NCBI RefSeq assembly: GCF_040685555.1
Contig: NZ_JBFBIK010000010.1
Coordinates: 45,206-109,205 of the forward strand
Origin: Sphaerisporangium sp040685555
GTDB lineage: Bacteria; Actinomycetota; Actinomycetes; Streptosporangiales; Streptosporangiaceae
Direction: 5' to 3'
DNA length: 64,000 nucleotides
Made by a program: the position numbers and the translations under genes. This document shows positions 20,163-28,900 of the stretch, piece by piece; position 1 is the stretch's first letter, and each line of letters begins with the position of its first letter. The notes below the pieces were generated by a model that searched no databases, had not been told where the DNA came from, and worked only from the letters and a program-made list of their open reading frames with translations.

Positions 20163-21374
20163 TCAGCTCTGCGCGGGCAGGCGGCCGGAGTCGATGGAGT
20201 CGAGGAGGCGGGCCGCGGCGCCCAGCGCCGCCGCGCCATAGCCGAGGGTGGAGACGACCAGGCGCGTGCCGCCCGAGCCGGGGGCGAAGCTGCGGCGGGC
20301 GAGCTCCTCGCGCGCGGCGGGCAGCACCCAGGGCGCGAGCTCGACGTAGTAGCCGCCGAGGATGACGACCTCGGGGTTCAGCACGTTCGCGATGATCGCC
20401 ACACCCCTGCCGAGGTTGGCGCCGACGGTGGTGAGCGCGTCGAGGACGCCGGCGTCCTCCCCCCGCGCCAGCCGTACGACCTCGTCGATCTCGGGCTCCA
20501 GCTCGGCGGGGGTGGCGTCCGGCGCGGTGTGCTGGAGCACGGCGCCGAGGCCCGCGACGGCCTCCAGGCAGCCCCGGCGGCCACAGCGGCATTCGGGACC
20601 CGAGGGGTCGATCTGGATGTGGCCGATCTCCCCCGCGAAGCCCTGGCCGCCCCGGCGAAGCCGCCCGTCCATGATGACGCCCGCGCCCACGCCGACCTCG
20701 CCGGTGAGGTAGACGAGGTCGTCGGCTCCCCCGTGCGGGCCGAAACGGTGCTCGGCGAGCACGGCGAGGTTGGCGTCGTTGTCGACCAGGACGGGGAACC
20801 CCGGATCGCGCAGCGCCTTGGCCAGGTCGCCGGACAGGTCGACGTCGCGCCAGCCGAGGTTCGGGGCGATGCGCACCGAGCCGCTCACGTCGACCAGGCC
20901 CGGCACCGCGACGGTGAGGCCGAGCACGTGGCGGGCCTCCTTGCCCATGCGGTTGAGCACCCGCCGGGCGAGCGCGGCCACGGCGGCGACGGCCTGGTTC
21001 GGCGTCGCGGTCGCGCCCGCGAAGGAGCGCCGCCACGACAGCAGCTCGGTGCCCGACAGGTCGACGGCCACGGCGGTCAGGTAGTCGACGTTCACCTCGA
21101 TGCCGATCGCGGCGTACGGCGAGCCGTCGAGGACCAGCATGGTCGCGGGACGGCCGACGCGGTTCTCGGTGAGGCCGGTCTCGCGGAGCAGGCGGCGGTC
21201 GACGAGATCGGCGACCAGGCTCGACACCGTGGCCTTGTTGAGCCCGGTGGACGCCGCGATGTCCGCCCGGGAGCAGGGCGCGTTCTCCCGCACGAACCGC
21301 AGCACGACGGCGAGGTTGGCGGCCCTGACGTCGGCGAAGTCCGCCGGTTGAGGGCCGGTGTGCGTATTGATCAA
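20163..21374 (-). CDS. ROK-family transcriptional regulator
   Basis: 403 residues. Residues ~18-75 form a winged helix (VRAANLAVVLRFVRENAPCS, RADIAASTGLNKATVSSLV). The ROK body has IGIEVNVDYLTAVAVDLSG in place of a kinase phosphate loop, and the zinc-binding motif GHIQIDPSGPECRCGRRGC. This is the XylR/NagC layout: a sugar-responsive DNA-binding protein without kinase function. It is divergent from the LplA-type importer genes; the shared intergenic space carries GTTTG-N9-CGAAC, resembling the TTAGTTTG...CAAACTAA-type operators of ROK repressors such as XylR. The same motif recurs twice at 41.1 kb, so this protein may control both sugar loci. Confidence 0.92.
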   Translation of the reverse strand: MINTHTGPQPADFADVRAANLAVVLRFVRENAPCSRADIAASTGLNKATVSSLVADLVDRRLLRETGLTENRVGRPATMLVLDGSPYAAIGIEVNVDYLTAVAVDLSGTELLSWRRSFAGATATPNQAVAAVAALARRVLNRMGKEARHVLGLTVAVPGLVDVSGSVRIAPNLGWRDVDLSGDLAKALRDPGFPVLVDNDANLAVLAEHRFGPHGGADDLVYLTGEVGVGAGVIMDGRLRRGGQGFAGEIGHIQIDPSGPECRCGRRGCLEAVAGLGAVLQHTAPDATPAELEPEIDEVVRLARGEDAGVLDALTTVGANLGRGVAIIANVLNPEVVILGGYYVELAPWVLPAAREELARRSFAPGSGGTRLVVSTLGYGAAALGAAARLLDSIDSGRLPAQS

Positions 21375-21547
21375 AATCAGCCCCGTTTCCGCTGAGCCCC
21401 GGTGGGCTCATCATGCCGCATCGTCGAGCAGGTGGTCATACCTCGCCCCTGCGCTCCCTCGTCGCGCCGCGTCATCAATCTGTGACCCCCACCCGGGCCA
21501 ACGCCCGCGGCCGTCCCTTGTGGCGTAGGTCACCCTCGGGCTAATTT

Positions 21548-21566
21548 GTTTGGTCGGAAGACGAAC
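21548..21566. promoter_or_regulatory. Candidate ROK operator GTTTG-N9-CGAAC (site 1)
   Basis: GTTTG at 21548-21552 and CGAAC at 21562-21566 are separated by nine bases and embedded in an AT-rich surround (TAATTTG before, TAACTC after). The spacing and half-sites are the same as at 41089-41107 and 41170-41188. It lies between the divergent ROK and importer genes. Confidence 0.65.
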
Positions 21567-21647
21567 TAACTCTACCTCGGAGCCCGCCCCTGCCAACAGC
21601 CTTGACAGGGGGCGTCCGCTGACAGAACGAAACGAAGGGAACGTGCC

Positions 21648-21710
21648 GTGACTCCCCTCGCAGCCGACCTGACCTCTGCTGCCCGTCCCCACGACCGGAG
21701 CGCGCCGTGA
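21648..21710 (+). CDS. Small upstream ORF (20 aa) overlapping the binding-protein start
   Basis: GTG 21648 starts a 20-codon frame (MTPLAADLTSAARPHDRSAP) whose TGA stop overlaps the GTG start of the sugar-binding protein as GTGA. A GAAGGGA ribosome site precedes it at the usual distance. It may couple or tune translation of the binding protein; the peptide itself shows no regulatory codon run. It may also be a longer untranslated leader misread as coding. Confidence 0.4.
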   Translation: MTPLAADLTSAARPHDRSAP

Positions 21711-23413
21711 CGCCTCCTCCCGGCGGCGTGACCGCCGGCGACCATCCCAGCCGCCGGGGGTTCCTCGGCCTGGTCGGCCTCAGCGCCGCCGCGCTCGCCG
21801 GCGGCGGCCTGCTGACCGCCTGTTCGACCCCTGCCGGACGCAAGCCGGGCAGCGGGGGCGCCACCGCCGCCCTAGCCGACAAGCTGACTTCCCTCACCCC
21901 GTCCTACATCCCCTTCCATGGGGTCAAACCGGACATTCCAGGAATCACCTCGACGCTGCTCGGCGTGCCCGACGTGGGCGGTGGTTTCGTGAAATATCCA
22001 GCTCTGACCGACGCGATTCCCGGGAAGGCCGGCAAGGGCGGCAGCTTCAAGGCGATGACCCCGCTCTGGGGCCCGCCCCCGCCCGGCCTGGCGGACAACA
22101 CCTACTTCGAGGCGTGCAACGCCGACATCGGCGCGACCATCGAGTTCCAGATCGCCGACGGCAACACCTACGGGGACAAGGCGACCGCCCGGCTGGCCGC
22201 GGGCGACGTCCCCGAGCTCATGGTCGTCCCCCAGTGGGAGATCGAGAAGATGGCCGACTTCAACCTGGCCGTCGACAAGGCCTTCGAGGACCTCACCCCC
22301 TACCTGCAGGGCGACAAGGTCAAGGCGTACCCGATGCTGGCCAACCTCCCCACCGCGGCGTGGACGTTCTCCGTCTTCAACGGCAAGCTGATGTCGGTGC
22401 CGTTCCCGACCGAGCCGTTCCCGTACGCCCTGCTGTACCGCAAGGACCTCTTCGACGCCCACAGCGAATGGGCCCTGCCCAAGACCGCCGACGAGCTGTA
22501 CGAGCTGGGCAAGGCCATGACCGACCCGAAGGCCAAGCGCTGGGCGTTCGGCGACATCCACGAGATGGTTTGGCCCGTCTTCAAGGTCCCGCAGGAGTGG
22601 CGGTACGAGGGCGGCAAGCTCGTCTACAAGTACGAGACGCCCGAGTACGAGCAGATGCTCGCGTTCATGCGGAAGCTGTTCGAGGAGAAGCTGATCCATC
22701 CGAGCGTCGTGAGCAGCAAGGGCGCCAACGAGAAGGAGCTCTTCGCCTCCGGCCAGATCATCTTCTACCGCGACGGCCTCGGTGCCTGGAAGGAACTGCT
22801 CCAGCAGCACCGGGGGAACAACCCGGACTTCGCCATCGGAGCCGTCCCCCTGTTCTCCAGCGACGGCAGCACGCCGATCATGTACCACAACAGCCCGGCG
22901 GGGATCTTCACCTTCGTCAAGAAGGGCCTCGGCAAGGAGAAGATCGAGGAGCTCCTCGGCATCCTCAACTGGTGCGCCGCGCCGTTCGGCACCAAGGAGT
23001 ACGAGCTCGCGACCTACGGCGTGGAGGGCAAGCACTTCACCCGCGACGCGCAGGGCGTGCCGCAATACACCGATCTCGGGCGCAAGGAGGCGCAGCCGTC
23101 GTACGTCTTCCTCGGCGGGCGGCCCATCGTCGCGGACTACGTCATGTTCCCCGACGCCGTCCAGGGGAACCTGGAGTGGCAGAAAAGCAGCTTCCAGTAC
23201 ATCGAGAAGACGCCGCTCGACGGGATCCGGCACCAGCGGCCCTCCAGGATGTCCGGCCTGCAGATCCCGACCGAGGACAAGTTCACCGACATCATGCGGG
23301 GGCGGCGGCCGGTGAGCGACGTCAGGCAGATCGTCACGGAGTGGAAGCGGGACGGCGGGGACGAGGCCCGCGACTTCTACATGAAGGTCCTACGGGACAA
23401 CGGCCGTGCGTAG
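21707..23413 (+). CDS. Extracellular sugar-binding lipoprotein of an LplA-type ABC importer
   Basis: 568 residues. The N-terminus has a twin-arginine motif (SRRGFLGL), a hydrophobic segment and a lipobox LTAC, so it is probably a Tat-exported lipoprotein. The body is a family-1-type solute-binding protein of the large LplA class (conserved RLAAGDVPELMVVPQWEIEK and VPFPTEPFPYALLYRKDLFD). It is followed by two permeases without an ATPase. The start GTG has GGAG in front and overlaps a short upstream ORF. Such importers in actinomycetes take up plant-polysaccharide oligosaccharides; adjacency to a ROK regulator and GH3 enzyme supports that. Confidence 0.9.
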   Translation: MTPPPGGVTAGDHPSRRGFLGLVGLSAAALAGGGLLTACSTPAGRKPGSGGATAALADKLTSLTPSYIPFHGVKPDIPGITSTLLGVPDVGGGFVKYPALTDAIPGKAGKGGSFKAMTPLWGPPPPGLADNTYFEACNADIGATIEFQIADGNTYGDKATARLAAGDVPELMVVPQWEIEKMADFNLAVDKAFEDLTPYLQGDKVKAYPMLANLPTAAWTFSVFNGKLMSVPFPTEPFPYALLYRKDLFDAHSEWALPKTADELYELGKAMTDPKAKRWAFGDIHEMVWPVFKVPQEWRYEGGKLVYKYETPEYEQMLAFMRKLFEEKLIHPSVVSSKGANEKELFASGQIIFYRDGLGAWKELLQQHRGNNPDFAIGAVPLFSSDGSTPIMYHNSPAGIFTFVKKGLGKEKIEELLGILNWCAAPFGTKEYELATYGVEGKHFTRDAQGVPQYTDLGRKEAQPSYVFLGGRPIVADYVMFPDAVQGNLEWQKSSFQYIEKTPLDGIRHQRPSRMSGLQIPTEDKFTDIMRGRRPVSDVRQIVTEWKRDGGDEARDFYMKVLRDNGRA

Positions 23414-23431
23414 ACACCCCGCGCACACAGG

Positions 23432-24496
23432 GTGGGCCACGTGCTGAGAAAGGACGCGGGGACCGGCCCGGCGGGTGACCTGACCTCACCCGCCAGGACC
23501 GGCACCCCCAACAATGTCCGCAAGGGGCCCCCTAAGGCAAGCCGGAGCACCAGAAAACCGCCCTCGACCGGCGCGATCGTGCCTCCGAAGCCGTTTCTCG
23601 GCCGCCTGAGACGCGACTGGCCGCTCCTGCTGATGACGCTGCCGGCGGCCGGCCTGCTGCTGGTGTTCCACTACGTGCCCCTGCTCGGCAACGTCATCGC
23701 GTTCCAGGACTACTCCCCCTATGTCGGCATCAAGGACAGCCCGTTCATCGGGTTCGGGAACTTCCAGTGGCTCCTGCAGGACCAGAGCTTCTGGGACGCG
23801 ACGCTGAACACGCTGGGCATCACGACGTTCCAGCTGGTCTTCTACTTCCCCATCCCGATCATGCTCGCGATCCTGCTGGACAGCGTCGTACGGCCCCGGC
23901 TGCGGCTGTTCATCCAGGGCATCGTCTACATGCCGCACTTCTTCTCGTGGGTGCTGGTCGTGACGCTGTTCCAGCAGATGCTGGGCGGGGCGGGGCTGGT
24001 CTCGCAGATCCTGCGCGACCACGGCTACCAGGGCATCGACGTGATGACCAACCCCGGCACCTTCATCCTGCTGCTCACCGGCGAGACGGTCTGGAAGGAC
24101 GCCGGGTGGGGGACGATCATCTTCCTCGCCGCGCTGGCCGCGATCGACCAGAACCTGTACGAGGCGGCGGCCGTCGACGGCGCGGGCCGGTGGAAGCGCA
24201 TGTGGCACATCACCCTGCCCGGCCTGCGCCCGGTGATCATCCTGCTGCTGATCCTGCGCCTGGGCGACGCACTCAACGTGGGGTTCGAGCAGTTCTTCAT
24301 CCAGCGCGACGCGGTCGGCAGGGAGGCGGCGGAGGTGCTCGACACCTTCGTCTACTGGCGCACGCTCACCACCGGTGAGTGGAGCTACGGCGCGGCGGCA
24401 GGCCTGGTCAAGGGCCTGGTCGGCCTGCTGCTGATCCTCGTCGCCAACAGAGTCGCCCACCGGTTCGGAGAGCAAGGGATCTACAGAAGATCATGA
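23432..24496 (+). CDS. Sugar ABC importer permease, LplB-type
   Basis: 354 residues. A ~65-residue basic, low-complexity N-terminus precedes six predicted membrane helices. The docking loop DQNLYEAAAVDGAGRWKRMW is the EAA motif of MalF/LplB-type permeases. HYVPLLGNVIAFQDYSPYVG near the first helix is typical of LplB. It follows the binding-protein gene by 18 bp. The first GTG has a weak ribosome site; a start at a later GTG cannot be excluded. It pairs with the next gene to form the channel. No ATPase gene is nearby, so a shared MsiK-like ATPase elsewhere is inferred. Confidence 0.9.
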   Translation: MGHVLRKDAGTGPAGDLTSPARTGTPNNVRKGPPKASRSTRKPPSTGAIVPPKPFLGRLRRDWPLLLMTLPAAGLLLVFHYVPLLGNVIAFQDYSPYVGIKDSPFIGFGNFQWLLQDQSFWDATLNTLGITTFQLVFYFPIPIMLAILLDSVVRPRLRLFIQGIVYMPHFFSWVLVVTLFQQMLGGAGLVSQILRDHGYQGIDVMTNPGTFILLLTGETVWKDAGWGTIIFLAALAAIDQNLYEAAAVDGAGRWKRMWHITLPGLRPVIILLLILRLGDALNVGFEQFFIQRDAVGREAAEVLDTFVYWRTLTTGEWSYGAAAGLVKGLVGLLLILVANRVAHRFGEQGIYRRS

Positions 24497-24542
24497 CGCA
24501 TCCAGCCTGTGACGAGCATTCGATCGGACGGCAAAAACGATC

Positions 24543-25448
24543 ATGACGACCCACATCTCGCGGCCCATCTGGGACGAACGGCCGAGCGTGGCCGGGCGGC
24601 TGGCCAAGGGGCTGGTCCTGACGCTCATCGTGATGGGCGTCGTCTTCCCGATCTACCTGGTCGTGCTCACCAGCCTGTCCACCCAGGACACCGTCACCAG
24701 AGCCGGAGGGCTGGTGTCCATCCCCGGCGAGCTGTCCCTGGCCGCGTACCGGGAGCTGTTCTCCGGCGGGGTGGTCACCCGCGCCGTCATGGTCAGCGTC
24801 GGCGTCACGACCGTGGGCACGGCCATCAGCCTGGTCACGACCGTGCTCGCCGCGTACGGGCTGTCGCGGCCCGGCTCGCTGTTCCACCGGCCGCTGCTGT
24901 TCATGATCTTGCTGACGTTCCTGTTCGGGCCTGGCATCATCCCGAACTACCTGCTGGTCAGCTCGCTCGGCCTGATCGACAGCTACTGGTCGCTGATCCT
25001 GCCCTCGGCCGTGACGGCGTTCAACCTCGTGGTCATGCGGGCCTTCTTCATGAACATCCCCCAGGAGGTGACCGACAGCGCGCGCATCGACGGCGCCGGG
25101 GAGTTCCGCATCCTCGGGCGGATCGTGCTGCCCATGTCCAAGGGCGTCGTCGCGGTGATCGGCATGTTCTACGCGGTGGGCTACTGGAACTCGTTCTTCA
25201 ACGCCGTGCTCTACCTGAACGACAGCGCCAAGTGGCCGCTCCAGGTCGTGCTGCGCCAGTACGTGCTCCAAGGGCAGTCGCTGGTCGTCGGCCAGACCAG
25301 CGACACCATCGCGGGACAGACCCTGCCGCCGAGCCTGGCGATCCAGATGTCGATCGTCGTCCTCGCGCTGGTGCCGGTGCTGGTGGTCTACCCGTTCGTG
25401 CAGCGCCACTTCACCAAGGGAGTGATCATCGGCGCCGTCAAGGGGTGA
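24543..25448 (+). CDS. Sugar ABC importer permease, LplC-type
   Basis: 301 residues with six membrane helices. The loop IPQEVTDSARIDGAGEFRIL is the EAA motif, and VFPIYLVVLTSLSTQDTVTR plus the terminal HFTKGVIIGAVKG are hallmarks of LplC permeases. It lies 46 bp after the LplB-type gene, same direction, completing the importer. A GC-rich hairpin follows 15 bp after the stop. Confidence 0.92.
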   Translation: MTTHISRPIWDERPSVAGRLAKGLVLTLIVMGVVFPIYLVVLTSLSTQDTVTRAGGLVSIPGELSLAAYRELFSGGVVTRAVMVSVGVTTVGTAISLVTTVLAAYGLSRPGSLFHRPLLFMILLTFLFGPGIIPNYLLVSSLGLIDSYWSLILPSAVTAFNLVVMRAFFMNIPQEVTDSARIDGAGEFRILGRIVLPMSKGVVAVIGMFYAVGYWNSFFNAVLYLNDSAKWPLQVVLRQYVLQGQSLVVGQTSDTIAGQTLPPSLAIQMSIVVLALVPVLVVYPFVQRHFTKGVIIGAVKG

Positions 25449-25463
25449 TCTCGCGCGCGGGAT

Positions 25464-25487
25464 CTCCGCCCCGGCGTCCGGGCGGAG
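25464..25487 (+). terminator. Hairpin after the LplA/B/C operon
   Basis: CTCCGCCCCGG (25464-25474) pairs with CCGGGCGGAG (25478-25487) around a three-base loop, with one bulge. No T-run, as is common in this kind of genome. It begins 15 bp after the permease stop. Confidence 0.55.
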
Positions 25488-25555
25488 CCTCCTCACCGCA
25501 GGAGCGATCAGGCCGACCCCAGCGGCGTGGTGCGATCGGCGGCGCCGAAGGCGCG

Positions 25556-25804
25556 TCAGCGCACGGCCGCTCCGACGCGGTCCACCAGCTCGGACACGCC
25601 CTTCTCCCTGGCGCAGTGGGCGCAGCAGTACCAGTGGCCGTTCGCCTCGACACCGTGGCCGATGATCCGGCACCCGCAGTGCTCGCACGACGGCGCCATG
25701 CCCTGGATCGCGCACTCGAAGCTGTCGTACGTGTGCACCCCACCCTTGGTGTGGATCTCGAAGCTCATGTCATAGTCGTTGCCGCATACTTCACATTTCG
25801 CCAT
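25556..25804 (-). CDS. Small Cys/His-rich protein resembling prokaryotic metallothionein
   Basis: 82 residues from ATG 25804, preceded by GGAGGGAAG. It contains Cys pairs CEVCGNDYD, PSCEHCGCRIIGHG and WYCCAHCAREKG plus several His, so it very likely binds zinc or other metal. The pattern and length match proteins annotated as bacterial metallothionein or small zinc-ribbon proteins. The frame upstream of ATG 25804 has no conserved features and is not used. It is convergent with the sugar permease and downstream of the WD40 protein on the same strand, 131 bp after its stop. Metal sequestration is an inference; a small zinc-finger with another role is possible. Confidence 0.82.
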   Translation of the reverse strand: MAKCEVCGNDYDMSFEIHTKGGVHTYDSFECAIQGMAPSCEHCGCRIIGHGVEANGHWYCCAHCAREKGVSELVDRVGAAVR

Positions 25805-25935
25805 GATCTTCCCTCCACGCAGCTTTCTACCGGGGTACCCACGAAAGGCGCCGAGAGGACTCTCCGCCCGCATAGTTGGTGATCCGGCAACAGAGGTTTT
25901 AAGGAGAGCCGCCGGCCGCGGGCGCCCAACGGCCT

Positions 25936-28900
25936 TCAGCCGGAGGTGTCGAGGTAGGTCTTGCGTTCGTCGGGGCTGAGGTCACGCACGGTGCGCTCTC
26001 TGGCGAGCGCCAGTACCTGGTCCATCGAGCCGCACACGTCACATCGCCAGATCCGGACGGTCGCGTCGCCGTGGGTCGTCGCCAGACGGCTCCCGTCCGG
26101 GGCGAACTTCACGCTTTCCACCGAGGAGCCGTGGCCGCGGAAGACGACGGGCTCGCCCTCGCCGGTCGCCGTCCAGATCCTCACGGTGTTGTCGTTACCA
26201 CTGCTGGCCACCAGTCGACCGTCGGGACTGAAGGCCACGCTCCACACAAGACCCTGGTGGCCGCGGAGCACGATCGGATCACCGTTCCCGGCCGCGTTCC
26301 ACACGCGGACCGTACCGTCGTTACCGCCGCTGGCCACTCGCCTCCCGTCCGGACTGAAGGCGACACTCCACACCAGGCCCTGATGGCCACGGAGCACGAT
26401 CGGATCGCCGTGCCCGTCCGCATTCCAGACGCGCACTGTACCGTCCTTGCCCGCGCTCGCCACCCGCCGCCCATCGGGGGCGAAGGCGACATACCGGACC
26501 GCTCCCTGGTGTCCGCGCAACACCACCGGAGGACCGTGCCCGGCGGCGTCGAAGACGCGGACAAGACCGTCGTCACCCCCGCTGACCAGCCGCCTGCCGT
26601 CACGGCTGAAAGCGGCGTTCCACACGGCCCCCCGGTGGCCCCGCAGCACCAGCGGGGCGTCGCGCCCGGCCGTGTCGAAGACGCGGACCGTAGCGTCGTC
26701 GCCGGTGGCCGCCACCCGCCGCCCGTCGGGGGCGAACGCCACACCGAGCACTTCTCCCCGTCCGGCATGGAGCACCAGCGGATCCCCCTCGCCCGTGACC
26801 TTCTCGACGCGTATCGTCCCGTCGCTTCCGGCGCTTGCCACCCGGCGCCCGTCCGGGCTGAAGGCCGCGTCCCAGACCGGCCCGGAGTGGCCTCGCAGGA
26901 TCGTGGCGTCGCCGGCGTCCGCCACGTCCCACAACCGGACCGTGCTGTCATCGCTGGCACTCGCCAGCGTGCGGCCGTCGGGGGAGAACGTCGCGCTCCA
27001 CACCGTGCCGCGGTGGCCCCGCAGGACCAGAGGGTCGATGTTTCCGCCCGAGCCCCAGACGCGGACCGTGCCGTCGTTGCCCACGCTGGCGATCCTGCGT
27101 CCGTCGTGGCTGAACGCAAGCCCTTCGACCGTGCCGTCGTGCCCGCGCAACACCACCGAAGCGTGGTCACCGCTCACCTCCCACACTCGCACGGTGCCAT
27201 CGGTGCTGCCGCTGGCCAGGTGCCGCCCGTCCGGGCTGAACGCGACGCCCTCCACCGAGTCCTCGTGGCCGCGCAGTACGATCGGCGGAGCCTTGCCTGT
27301 CCAATCCCATATCCGCACGGTGCCGTCGCCGCCGCTACTGGCGATACGCCGGCCGTCGGGGCTGAACCCGACGCCCAGCGCCCGCCCCTTGTGGCCCCGC
27401 AGTACCATCGCATCCGCCGCACTGCGTGCGGTACCGCCCGCCTCGACCCCCTTGCGACGGCTGGTGCCCCACAAGACCGCCGACCACACCCGCACCGTGC
27501 CGTCGTCGCCCGCACTGGCCAGATGCAGGCCGTCGGGGCTGAAGGCGACGTTCCAGACCGGCCCCCGATGGCCTCGCAACACGGCGGACGAGTGACCACC
27601 GGCCAGGTTCCACACGCGTACGGTGCCGTCGATCCCACCGGTGGCCAGGTACCGCCCGTCGGGACTGAACACCGGGCTCCATGCCTCACCCTGGTGGCCT
27701 GGAAGCACGACAGGATCGCCCGTCGGGAGGCCCCGCTCGGTCACGCTCCACACCCGTACCTTCCCGTCGCCGTCGCTTGCGGCGAGGTGCCGTCCGTCCG
27801 GGCTGAAGGCAACACCGCAGACCTTGCCGGCTTCGACGGGGAGGATGAAACGCACGCGCGAGTCGACGGTGGCCTGCCGGAGCACCGCGGCGGCTTCCTT
27901 GGTGTGACTCACCGCGTACGCGCGCTCGGCGACCAGCAGGCCGAGCTGAGGGTCCAGTTGCAGCTGGCCCCGCGCGTCGGCGGCCAGCCGGCGGGAGTAG
28001 GCGAGATCCTGGTCGTCCCGGGCTCGCCTCGCCATCACGAACGCCATCGCGGCCAGCACGGAAACCACGGTCGTCACCACTGTCAGGCCGACCAGCGTCG
28101 CCCAGAGGCGCCGGCTGCCCGCGGCACGCTCGCGTGCCTCACGCGCACGGCCGGCCTCAAGGAAAGCGCACTCCAGGTCGTTGAGCCGATCGAGCTCGCG
28201 ACCGTCCCACGCGGCCAGGCGGGTTCCCCTGTAGAGCAGCTCGTCCTCGCGCCCGTGTTGTTCCCACTCCGTCGCCGCCTCGGTGAGGCGTCGGAGCAGG
28301 CGGACGAGCTCCCGGTCCTCGGCGAGCCAGCCGCGCAGCCTGGGCCAGGAGCGGATGACCGCCTCGTGGGCCACCTGCACGCCGTCCTCGTCGACGGTGA
28401 GCAACCGGGCCTCGGTAAGCCGGGCGAGCACGGTCGCCACCGCCGGGCCGTTCGGCCCTGCCAGAAGCTCGGCCGGAGCGACACGCCTGCGGGTGTCCTC
28501 CGTGCCCTCCCCAAGGGCCGTCAGGCGCAGGAACGTGTCCTTGACCAGTCGCCGTTCCTGATCGCCGAACTCGTCGTAGACCTGCTCGGCGCTCTGCGCG
28601 ATCGCACCCTGGATCCCTCCGACGTCCCGGTACGCGGCCAGGGTCATCGTGCCGGCCTTGCACCTCTTCCACGTCTCCAGCAGCGCGTGCGAGAGCAGGG
28701 GCAACGCTCCGGGCTCACCCCTGCAGTCGCGCAGGATGGTCTCGACGAGCGCGCGCTCCACCTTGATCTCCGCCCGCGCCGCCGGGCCGATCACCACCTG
28801 CCGCAGATCGCCCTCATCCATGGGTCCGATCAGCAGCTGCCGGTCACGCAGTGCCCTCACCAGCGGGGGATGTTCCGCGCACCGGGCGTAGAAATCCGCG

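Noticed and set aside
17173..20241. 1022-codon plus-strand frame opposite the GH3 gene
   Set aside because: Composition is the usual antisense shadow of a GC-rich gene; the minus strand has full GH3 motifs.
26200..27800. Repeat array resembling CRISPR
   Set aside because: The periodicity is that of WD40 codons inside one open frame; there are no short direct repeats with unique spacers and no cas genes.
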